A stretch of DNA of 64,000 nt. It comes from Brachionus manjavacas (Eukaryota; Rotifera; Eurotatoria; Ploima; Brachionidae). The notes under the pieces are model-generated. The model saw only the letters and a program-made list of their open reading frames with translations. It was not told the DNA's origin and did no database searches. Of the stretch, positions 24,426 through 34,000 are shown piece by piece; positions within the stretch are counted from its first letter, which is position 1, and each line of letters starts with the position of its first letter. The stretch spans positions 9,300,001 through 9,364,000 of the forward strand of contig JAHQIY010000002.1 in NCBI GenBank assembly GCA_019054805.1, in the 5' to 3' direction. The translations under genes and the position numbers were made by a program.

Positions 24426-25211
24426 TAGAAGTGTTAACGGACAATTTTGCACTAGTAAGTTTAACATTATTAATTTTTTAAATTTATTAATTATGTCAAT
24501 AATATTGAACTTCCAGGCTTTCAAATGGATGATTCAATTTATTCAAGAAATATTGTCGGCTTTGATATTTTTCAAGGCATCTTTGCCATCAAAAGAAATG
24601 ATAAAACCGAAGTTGAAATGGAATCGATTAGAATCGCGAATAAAAATGTCAAATCGAGCATCACAATATCAAAATTAAGTGAATTTCAAGGCTATGAAAG
24701 AAAATTACGGGAAGAAATTAGTTCGCATGACGAAAAAGATCAACTACCTGAGATTATTGTCTCACCAGAAAAAAATTCCAAAGTAACGACAACTGAAATA
24801 AAAGAAATGCTTTAATAAATTTCAAATAATAATATAATTTAAATATTTTTAGGTTTTTCCCGAAAATGTTCACCCAGAATACATTTATTTCGATTTTGAT
24901 GAAATTTTGGACACGAGGGTCCGAAAAAATTAGCGTCAGGCAAAAATTAAGTGGTCCAAACTCGGCGGGATCGATTTCAAAACCGTAATTTTTATTTTAA
25001 CTAAAAAAAATTTTCGTTATTAGTTTTATAATTCATTTTCAAAAGCACGTGGGAGAATTTTTCGATGATAAATCCTGGAGTTCAAAATGAAAGACCTGAA
25101 AGACCAGCACAAGAAGAAAGTGCAATTTTTCATATTTCTGACATGCAAAGTCAGAAAGAAACTTTGAATGAATTCAAAAAAAGGCCAAAATACAAATTTT
25201 TAAATGAATAG
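24421..25211 (+). pseudogene. Spliced hypothetical gene fragment, function unknown
   Basis: At least three exons can be joined in frame through GT-AG introns. Exon 24421-24454 is followed by an intron at 24455-24516 (GTAAGT...CCAG). Exon 24517-24782 contains SIYSRNIVGFDIFQGIFAIK. An intron at 24783-24852 leads to exon 24853-24933, with VHPEYIYFDFDEILDTRVRK and an in-frame TAG at 24931-24933. The frame remains readable past that TAG to ~24988 and a possible GTAATT splice site. A further open stretch of 48 codons runs 25065-25211 and contains ERPERPAQEESAIFHISDM. I do not recognise the family. It may be the downstream part of the gene interrupted by the MULE, or part of the same element as the Ulp1 relic further on. 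Confidence 0.4.
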
Positions 25212-26095
25212 ATTTTATTTTTAGCTTTATTTTAAATAAAATATTGATCATGTATCGTCATCTTCTAGAATTATCTTCTATCGCTTTCACTTTTAACTTA
25301 TAGCCTTCAATTATTATAAAAGAATTTTTTAATCTTGTATGCTTAAAGAAATCAAATTGGTCTTGATAAAAATTAAACAATTCTATCTAAAACCAAAAAT
25401 CAAAGGAAACAGGTATTTTTTTTATTCAAAAATTTTTAAAATTGAAAATATATACTAAATATAACTGTCAATTATATGAAAGAGAGAGGCTTGACTGATT
25501 TGAAAGGGGGGCCACAGAACGTTAAGTTCCCATTTCGTAGAAATTTGTGAAAAATACTTCGAAGATCAAAAGAATAATTAAATTGGATGCCCTTAATTTA
25601 TATGTTAAATGGAAACGAAACGAAATTGGGATTAAACCATATATATTAGAAGAGCTACGTTGCAAGAAAAACTCTCAACTAATTCCAAAAAAAATCTTCA
25701 GCATCATGAATTTTTTTTTTAAATGATGAATGGAAAAATTTAGAAAAAACAATAACTTCAGCAAAAAGGAAAAAATTTTTATCAGTAGCAAATTATTATC
25801 GAAAAAATTTTTATCAGCAGCAATTTTTATCCAAAAAATTTTTATTAAAGGCAATAATATCAAAGAAATTTCAATCAGATTGAATAAATTGCTTATTCAA
25901 GCTAAAAAACAATTATTTTTGTTCTGTTAGATAATTGTTCGAAAAATTTTTAGAATGGAACTTTGAAGTATGTTCGTATTAGCGAAAGGTTTAAATTGTT
26001 TATAAAGACAGAACATTTGGAAATTCCAATCGCAAATTGATATTAATTTCAGAGACAAATTTTTGTAAAGAAAAAGTAAATTTTGCAATTTAATC
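25212..26095. other. AT-rich DNA without a supportable gene
   Basis: Short open stretches on both strands (such as 25730-25930) are low-complexity K/N/F/L-rich runs. Isolated readable pieces, for example YVKWKRNEIGIKPYILEELR near 25600-25660, may be exon remnants, but I cannot assign them. Confidence 0.3.
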
Positions 26096-26565
26096 AAATA
26101 ATCTATCGAGAATTGAACGAAAAGCCATTCAAAAAGATATTTGTTCTAAAGGTCTTATCAATTTTCAAGCTAAAGAACATATTTTATTCACCTAGACTTC
26201 TTGAAATAATATAAAAGAAGCTTCATTTGGCGCCTTTTTGGACAGGTTTAATGATTAATAGCGAATTTCATGGCAAAACTCGTTTTTCAAATAATAACGT
26301 TGAGATTTGGTTTAAAAATTAGTGTCTTAAATATAAATAAGCGTGTTCGATCTTGTCGTTTAATACACTTCGAAAGAGAGAAAATTCAGACCATAGAGAA
26401 ATTTGGAATTTTAAGAAACCGGCTAAAAGTTGTGTTGATTACCATGATGTTGTTTTCAATATTGACAAGCAAAACAATGAGGATGATATACTAAAATTTA
26501 AGGAAAACTTTTTTGTTGACATTCGTAGTGAAGGGTCAAAAAAAATGGAAAATTCAGCAACTTAA
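26096..26565 (+). pseudogene. Transposase-like fragment (C-terminal, VEIWFK motif)
   Basis: The stretch at ~26190-26316 reads KKLHLAPFWTGLMINSEFH and then FSNNNVEIWFKN. The combination of an APxWTG box and NNxVExWFK resembles the C-terminal part of DDE-type transposase proteins in animals, in which the Glu (here codon 26302-26304) follows paired Asn. The same frame continues through two stops to an open stretch (26353-26565) ending at TAA. I see no convincing upstream Asp motifs. It lies ~120 bp before the Ulp1 domain, so the two were probably one polyprotein or one element. The motif match is from memory of the family pattern and is tentative. Confidence 0.35.
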
Positions 26566-26679
26566 ATTGAAATAATCGATACAGAAGTTCAAATGGATAT
26601 TAACAAAAAAAATGTAAATAATTTCGAAAATCTTATCTATTTTAAAATTGAAATATTTTTAATCCGCAAAAAGGCAATA

Positions 26680-27393
26680 GACGATATTTCAACAAATAAA
26701 TGGCTTACTGATAATGTAGATATTTCGAAAAATTATAAGATAAATTTATTTATTTCTAAATTAAGGAATTAATGGCTTTTGCAAAATGCGTTGTTCGTTA
26801 CTCTAAAAATAAAATTTTAATTCTCGACTGTTTTCATTCAACTCAGATTTTAAATGAATGAAATTTAAGTAGTGAAATTTGACTTGGAAGTTATTTTGAG
26901 GTAGGTTTTTTATAAATAAGTAAAGGCTCAAATTTGAAAATTATTCAAGTTTAAAAATTTTGATGTAATTTTTGGTTTTATTAATGAAAACTCAAATCAT
27001 TGGTCAATGATGTTTATTGAATTACACGGAAGTAAATTTTAATTTTTTGATCCATTGGGAGAGAAAATAGAAAATCAGAAAAAATCTTTTGAAAACTGGA
27101 AGTAAGTCTAAGTCAGTATTTTATCAAAAATGTATCTGTATATTTTTTTTTAAAAGAAGATTTGCTTCTACCGTTGAATAACTGAATAAAAGAAATTTTA
27201 AACAAGCAAAATGTGATCATGCACTTCAAAATGATCTAAATAATTTTGGAGTTTTTGTGAGCTTATTTCTAAAATGTCTTGTAGAGGGAAAACCGCTATT
27301 TTTCAATACATTGAAAAGTTCACTTCAAAAATTGCGTTCAGAAATGATTCGTTTCTTTCTGTTCCAAATGAGGTTCAGAAATCAAAACATTTA
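26680..27393 (+). pseudogene. Ulp1/C48-type cysteine protease domain, inactivated
   Basis: Ulp1-family proteases cleave ubiquitin-like modifiers such as SUMO. Motifs appear in the expected order: NKWLTDNV (~26698), ILDCFHS (~26818-26838), NSNHWSMMFIELHG with the catalytic His (codon 26998-27000), FFDPLG with the catalytic Asp (27049-27051), and LQNDLNNFGVFVSLFLK with the oxyanion Gln (27227-27229). The usual DCGVFV box reads NFGVFV: the nucleophilic Cys codon is TTT (27245-27247), so the protease would be dead even if translated. There are also in-frame stops, and an intron-like GTAAGT at ~27111. Proteases of this family are carried by several DNA transposon lineages, for example Kaonashi-type Mutator elements in plants. 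The fragment lies outside the TIRs of the MULE at 21762-24425, so it belongs to something else. Confidence 0.65.
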
Positions 27394-27834
27394 AAAATAA
27401 TGTGAAAGGTAATTTCTTTCATAAATTTCACCAATCATGTTTTGAAAATAATGAATTAAATCAGTCATGTCCAATTTGTTTTTAAAATAAATGATTTGTC
27501 AAAATTTTTTTTTATCAATATTAAACAAATAAATCTGTTAAATTAAATTGGGAATTTTAACTTAATAATTTAACAAGATTATTAACCTAATTTTTACTAA
27601 AAATAAATAAGAAAAACATACGATATTTTATCATACAATATCCAGCAAGTGTGCTCACATTGGAAGCTATTTAAAATTTCGAAATAGTTAAACTAGAATT
27701 ATATTATGCCTTTTTAATCCACAAAGTCTTAAAATTAAATTTTTAAATTTCTAAAATCGATTTAAAATTTAAAAAAATTAAAATTGTAATTTAGACAAAA
27801 ACCTTTACAATATTTGAATATTTTAAATTCCAAG
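27394..27834. other. AT-rich intergenic stretch
   Basis: No coding frame or repeat is recognised. It lies directly upstream of the ATG at 27835 and would hold the promoter of the coiled-coil gene, but no element can be singled out in this composition. Confidence 0.4.
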
Positions 27835-29460
27835 ATGTCCGAAAACCTAAAAAAAAGATCAAATTCAAAATGTTATCCATACGTTGAAAATAAGGATGGA
27901 TCAGACAATGAGAATTATTCCAAAGACGAATTCAATAATGAATCAAAGGATAAAATCATTGTAAAAACTTTTAGTATTTCATCCTCACTAAAAAGCGATT
28001 TGGTCAAATCTCAGCTAGTGAAAATTGAAAATGTACCAAAAAAATGTATCAAAGTGAAAGAGAGTCTAAAACAATGCAAACAATTCTTTGAATTTGGTGA
28101 AGAAATATATTCAAATAGTTTAGATGCTTCTTACACAGAGACATTTGTGGTCTGTTTTTTTGTTTATAAAATTTTTAACAATTTCATCTTAAGAATAAAT
28201 CATTTGAGTTAGTTGAGAATATTTCAAATGGAATTTCCAATTTTTTTCAAAATGTTTTTGAAAATGTTGCTGAAAAGCGGGATGATCAAAATACTGTGAG
28301 TATTTTTAAGTATTTGATAAACAATATTTTAAATTTATTTAGATCGACGAAATTTTTCAATCGTCAACTCCTCTTTAAAACGTAAACTTTTCCGAAAATC
28401 AAATGCTTCACATATAAATCATGAAAATGATGATATGGAATCAGAGATTGGTAACTAACGTGTATTTAATTTTTATTTCATCGATGATGAAATCTAATCT
28501 TCTTAAAAGGCTGCATTAAGATCAAAGACTGATCAATGGAAACAATTTTATACTGAATGTATTTTAAATGAGGAAATCTTTTAAAATTAAAATGCAGCAT
28601 TAAAAGAAAACTTAAGGCAAAAGTACGAATCACTAAATAGACTGACTTTGATATTGGAAAAAAATTAAAATGTTTATTTTTAGAAATGAGATGGAGAAAA
28701 AAGAAAGAGAAAAGCAAAATTACACAATACAGTCTTTAAAAGAAGATGTTGAGAAGTTGATACAAGAAAATGAATTACTTAAAGAAAAACAAACAAGGTC
28801 ATGTTCTCTAATTAAAGAATGTAATAGCAAAGGAAACATTAAAAGAGGATTATCATCACACTTTATTCAAAAACTGTCCCTTCTATTATATGGTTTAGAT
28901 TTGTGAATTTATTAAAAAAAATTTTTTTTACATAGAATTTTTCAAGCAAAGAGAAGAAAATGAAAAACTAAAAAAAGAAATTCAAAGACTGATTCAATAA
29001 CATTTAAAGTTAGAAGAAAGCTTTAAATAAAAAATTGAATCAAGCGAAATGAGATTTCAAAAAGAAAAAGAAATAATAGAACTGGAATTAATACAAAAAA
29101 TCAAGATATTGAACGAGTTATTTTAACTCAAATAAAAATAAAAATTTAATATTATTGAAAGGAAATTTGAAATAATCAGAAAATATTCTCAAACTTATTC
29201 TGAAAAATCAGAAATATTAGACCAGCTTTCAATGAATAACCATTCTCAAGAAATTCGGAAATAATAATGTAAAACCAGTGTTTGGGCAACCTAAAGTATA
29301 GAATTTTAAACTTTTGTTATGTTTTAAATGTGTCTTGAAAATATTTTTTTTATTTAAAAAATTATTGAAAACAAAAATTGTGAAAATTGCTGCGCAAGTT
29401 AATGGAATTTTCAAACCAGTTCAAAAAGAAGATAGCCAGGAGTCGAATTCGGATGACGAA
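27835..29460 (+). pseudogene. Multi-exon coiled-coil protein gene, lesioned
   Basis: The start is MSENLKKRSNSK at 27835 (an upstream in-frame ATG at 27814 is less likely). Exon 1 (27835-28149) encodes an acidic/Lys/Ser-rich region. Intron 1 is 28150-28193 (GT...AG, 44 bp) and exon 2, 28194-28295, includes VENISNGISNFFQNVFENV. Intron 2 is 28296-28342 (GTGAGT...TTTAG), and exon 3 reaches a TAA at 28376 unless a one-base shift is allowed; the shifted frame reads on to a GTAACT site at 28451. Later exons contain strong heptads: LKEDVEKLIQENELLKEK (~28736-28790) and REENEKLKKEIQRLIQ (~28950-28998). An acidic tail EDSQESNSDDEN ends at ~29462. Several in-frame stops (28997, 29026 and others) suggest decay or sequence errors. 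No family is recognised. Confidence 0.5.
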
Positions 29461-29463
29461 AAC

Positions 29464-29799
29464 TTACATGAAACCTACTTGGTCTTCCGCCTCTGTTTCG
29501 ACAGGGGAGATCCATTCCTCAATTTTATCCTTGTCGTTTCCATATAGTTTTGGGATATCATCCATCTTAAACTGTGGACGTCTGTTGAAAACCCTATATT
29601 CCATTGGTGACATGTCTGGTTCAATAATTTGCTCTTGTTGATGAGTACTCTTCGTTGTAGTTGATAAGCTTGATTGGGGTGTCGATTTATTTTGATGGCT
29701 TGCATCTGGTTGTTCCTTTTTCTTTGCTACAAGTACCGCTCTTTGGGTCAGAAGACTAATTAAAAGTTTCTTTGGAGCCTTAGTAGCCTTAGTAGCCGT
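29464..29799 (-). pseudogene. Ty3/gypsy-type Gag N-terminal fragment
   Basis: On the minus strand one frame is open from ~29799 to the TAA at 29464-29466 (about 111 codons). It starts with a Lys/Ala/Thr-rich segment (TATKATKAPKKL), then a Gln/Ser/Thr-rich linker, then FKMDDIPKLYGNDKDKIEEW, which resembles the start of retrotransposon Gag capsid regions (a short G-x-D-x-D...EEW pattern). It has no nucleocapsid knuckle, protease or pol. Its upstream side abuts inverted satellite at 29801, and its downstream side abuts the coiled-coil gene at ~29463. It could come from the same family as the pol fragment at 59786-60967, which has the same orientation, but nothing proves it. Confidence 0.5.
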
Positions 29800-29800
29800 T

Positions 29801-30365
29801 AAAAAATATTGTTAAACAATTTACCTTCTCTCGTACAAGTTATGAAATTGTTTTACAATATCCTACTCAGAAGCCGGTTTTTTTTAAACTCGTTAAGTAA
29901 ATTAATTGGGCTCAAGATTAAAATTAGACTTTTTGAAAAAAAAATTGTTTAACAATTTCACTTCTCTCATGTATGTTATGAAATTGATTAAACACTACCT
30001 ACTCAAAAGCCTGATATTTATAAACTCTTTAAGTTAATAAATTAATCTCAAGATTGAAATTAGACTTTTGAAAAAATTATCGTTAAACAATTAAAATTCT
30101 CTCGTACAAGTTATGAAACTATTGTACTATATCCTACATAGAAGCCTGATTTTTTTAAACTCGTTAAGTTAATAAATTAATCTCAATATTGAAATTAGAC
30201 TTTCGAAAAAAATATTGTTAAACAATTTACCTTTTCTCGTACAAGTTATGAAACTGTTTTACTATATCCTACTCAGAAGCCGTTTTTTTTTAAACTCGTT
30301 AAGTAAATTAATTGAGCTCAAGATTAAAATTAGACTTTTGAATAAAATTATTTCAACTCAATCAA
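29801..30365 (-). repeat. 135-bp satellite, inverted orientation, small block
   Basis: Reverse complement of the satellite of 1-19640: AATATTGTTAAACAATTTAC and CTACTCAGAAGCC words recur about every 135 bp, giving roughly four monomers. The last monomer (AATTAATTGAGCTCAAGATT) is B-like. The block begins exactly where the Gag frame stops. Confidence 0.9.
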
Positions 30366-30605
30366 AGAGACCTAAGGTCAAAAGCCCGTAATGGGATGAT
30401 TGAGCCCATTTATTAATAAAAAATTCACATAAAAATTACAATATTAATAAAAATTGAATTTCTGAAATTAACATCAAAATTAGAAAAAATTTTACAAAAT
30501 TTTATTAAAATTTAATAAATGTTATTGTTTATTCTTCGTTTAAATCGGGCAAAATCTAAATGGAGATCATCAATAAGTAATTTAATGATGAACTTAGAAC
30601 AAAAA
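30366..30605. other. Short unique spacer upstream of the ORF1-like fragment
   Basis: Contains the palindrome GACCTAAGGTC and paired CCC/GGG words around 30380-30412, then AT-rich sequence. It shows no similarity to the sequence upstream of the other two ORF1-like copies, so the left copy is truncated or has a different flank. Confidence 0.4.
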
Positions 30606-31031
30606 CATGTACAAGTCTCGCAAAAAAGTATGTAAAATCAAATGATGGAATTTCAACTATTGTAAAAGATTCGAATGTGAACGCATATATAAAAACTTCT
30701 GCTTAGGTAAGTGATCCTGTTAAAAATCTTGAGTTAAGTCTGTTAACAAAGATAAGTAATGAAATTGATTTGAGACTAAAAAATCGTAAATTTGTTGTGA
30801 TTCATAGACTTAAGGAATCTTCGAATGATGATGAAAGTTTAGAAAGTTTGTTCAGCCTGTTAAAAAAAAGATAAACCTTTACAGAATAAAAGATTTGGAT
30901 CTTTAAATATTAACAAGTGTAACCGACCGGTGTTATGTGAACTCAAAAAAGAGAGATCCATTAAAATGCTAATGTAAGGAAAGAAAAATCTAAGCAATGA
31001 AAATAACTTTTCTCATGTTTACATTAACAGA
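30606..31031 (+). pseudogene. ORF1/RRM-like retrotransposon fragment, left copy, broken
   Basis: Homologous to the two open copies on the minus strand (42248-42733 and 61679-62095), starting at CATGTACAAGTCTCGC and lacking their first codons. It is broken by a TAG (ACTTCTGCTTAG, ~30705), a second TAG after ATTCA (~30806), a frameshift in the A-run at ~30863, and further stops. It leads directly into the 87-bp minisatellite at ~31032, as the other two copies do. Confidence 0.75.
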
Positions 31032-34000
31032 AAGCAATACAACAGCCTACTCCAGGTTGCCTCCCCGTGGATATGAAAACCTGAGTCAAGCAATGTCGAA
31101 TAACACCAAAAAGTCGGCAAGCAAAACAACAGCCTACTCCAGATTGCCAACCCGTGGATATGACAACCTGAGTCATGCAATGTCGAAGAACACCAACAAG
31201 TCGGCAAGCAATACAACAGCCTACTCCAGGCTGCCTACCCGTGATAATGACAACCTGAGTCATGCAATGTCGAAGAACACTAACAAGTCGGCAAGCAAAA
31301 AAACAGCCGAATCCAGGTTGCCTCCTGTTGGACATGACAACCTGAGTCAAGCCAAATCGATGAACACCAACAAGTCGGCTAGAAATCAATAGCCGACTCC
31401 AGGACGCCAACCCGTGACAACCTGAGTCACGCAATATCAAAGAACACCAACAAGTCGGCAAGCAAAAAAACAGCCGAATCCAGGTTGCCTCCTGTTGGAC
31501 ATGACAACCTGAGTCACGCAATATCAAAGAACACCAACAAGTCGGCAAGCAATACAACAGCCTACTCCAGGTTGCCATCCCGTGGATATGACAACCTGAG
31601 TCAAGCAATGTCGATGAACACTAACAAGTCGGCAAGCAAAAAAACAGCCGAATCCAGGTTGCCTCCTGTTGGACATGACAACCTGAGTCACGCAATATCA
31701 AAGAACACCAACAAGTCGGCAAGCAATACAACAGCCTACTCCAGGTTGCCATCCCGTGGATATGACAACCTGAGTCAAGCAATGTCGATGAACACCAACA
31801 AGTCGGCAAGCAAAAAAACAGCCGACTCCAAGTTGCCTCCTGTTGGACATGACAGCCTGAGTCAAGCCAAATCGAAGAACACCAACAAGTGGGCAAGCAA
31901 AAATACAGCCGACTCCAAGTTTCCTCCTGTTGAACATGACAACCTGGGTCATGCAATGTCGAAAACACCAACAAGTTGGCAAGCAAAACAACAGCCGACT
32001 CCAAGTTGCCTCCCCATGGATATGACAACCTGAGTCAAGCAATATCGAAGAACACAAACAAGTCGGCAACCAATTCAACAGCCGACTCCAAGTTGCCTCC
32101 CCGTGGATATGACAACCTGAGTCAAGCCAAAACGATGAACACCAACAAGTTGGCAAGCAAAACAACAGCCGACTCCAAGTTACCTCCTGTTGGACATGAC
32201 AGCCTGAGTCAAGCCAAATCGATGAACACCACCAAGTCGGCAAGCAATACAACAGCCTACTCCAGGTTGCCATCCCGTGGATATGACAACCTGAGTCAAG
32301 CAATGTCGATGAACACCAACAAGTCGGCAAGCAAAAAAACAGCCGAATCCAAGTTACCTCCTGTTGGACATGACAGCCTGAGTCAAGCCAAATCGATGAA
32401 CACCAACAAGTCGGCAAGCAATACAACAGCCTACTCCAGGTTGCCTCCTGTTGGACATGACAACCTTAGTCATGCAATGTCGAAGAACACTAACAAGTCG
32501 GCAAGCAAAAAAACAGCCGAATCCAGGTTGCCTCCTGTTGGACATGACAACCTGAGTCAAGCCAAATCGATGAACACCAACAAGTCGGCTAGAAATCAAT
32601 AGCCGACTCCAGGACGCCAACCCGTGACAACCTGAGTCACGCAATATCAAAGAACACCAACAAGTCGGCAAGCAAAAAAACAGCCGAATCCAGGTTGCCT
32701 CCTGTTGGACATGACAACCTGAGTCACGCAATATCAAAGAACACCAACAAGTCGGCAAGCAATACAACAGTCTACTCCAGGTTGCCATCCCGTGACAACC
32801 TGAGTCATGCAATGTCGAAGAACACCAACAAGTCGGCAAGCAAAAAAACAGCCGAATCCAGGTTGCCTCCTGTTGGACATGACAACCTGAGTCACGCAAT
32901 ATCAAAGAACACCAACAAGTCGGCAAGCAATACAACAGCCTACTCCAGGTTGCCATCCCGTGGATATGACAACCTGAGTCAAGCAATGTCGATGAACACC
33001 AACAAGTCGGCAAGCAAAAAAACAGCCGAATCCAAGTTACCTCCTGTTGGACATGACAGCCTGAGTCAAGCCAAATCGATGAACACCAACAAGTCGGCAA
33101 GCAATACAACAGCCTACTCCAGGTTGCCTAACCGTGGACATGACAACCTTAGTCATGCCTTGTCGAAGAACACTAACAAGTCGGCAAGCAAAAAAACAGC
33201 CGAATCCAGGTTGCCTCCTGTTGGACATGACAACCTGAGTCACGCAATATCAAAGAACACCACCAAGTCGGCAAGCAATACAACAGCCTACTCCAGGTTG
33301 CCATCCCGTGGATATGACAACCTGAGTCAAGCAATGTCGATGAACACCAACAAGTCGGCAAGCAAAAAAACAGCCGAATCCAAGTTACCTCCTGTTGGAC
33401 ATGACAGCCTGAGTCAAGCCAAATCGATGAACACCAACAAGTCGGCAAGCAATACAACAGCCTACTCCAGGTTGCCTCCTGTTGGACATGACAACCTTAG
33501 TCATGCAATGTCGAAGAACACTAACAAGTCGGCAAGCAAAAAAACAGCCGAATCCAGGTTGCCTCCTGTTGGACATGACAACCTGAGTCAAGCCAAATCG
33601 ATGAACACCAACAAGTCGGCTAGAAATCAATAGCCGACTCCAGGACGCCAACCCGTGACAACCTGAGTCACGCAATATCAAAGAACACCAACAAGTCGGC
33701 AAGCAAAAAAACAGCCGAATCCAGGTTGCCTCCTGTTGGACATGACAACCTGAGTCACGCAATATCAAAGAACACCAACAAGTCGGCAAGCAATACAACA
33801 GTCTACTCCAGGTTGCCATCCCGTGACAACCTGAGTCATGCAATGTCGAAGAACACCAACAAGTCGGCAAGCAAAAAAACAGCCGAATCCAGGTTGCCTC
33901 CTGTTGGACATGACAACCTGAGTCACGCAATATCAAAGAACACCAACAAGTCGGCAAGCAATACAACAGCCTACTCCAGGTTGCCATCCCGTGGATATGA

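Noticed and set aside
24249..24524. 91-codon minus-strand frame overlapping the MULE right end
   Set aside because: Low-complexity AT-rich translation across the TIR. The plus-strand reading (transposase end, then spliced exons) explains the region.
25675..25930. Opposing small frames at 25675-25863 (-) and 25730-25930 (+)
   Set aside because: Both are K/F/I/L runs from repeated AAAAATTTTTATC-like words, with no domain or splice context.
21762..27393. MULE and Ulp1 protease as one element
   Set aside because: The inverted repeats close the MULE at ~24425, about 2.2 kb before the Ulp1 domain, so they are treated as separate. A larger outer element containing both cannot be excluded.
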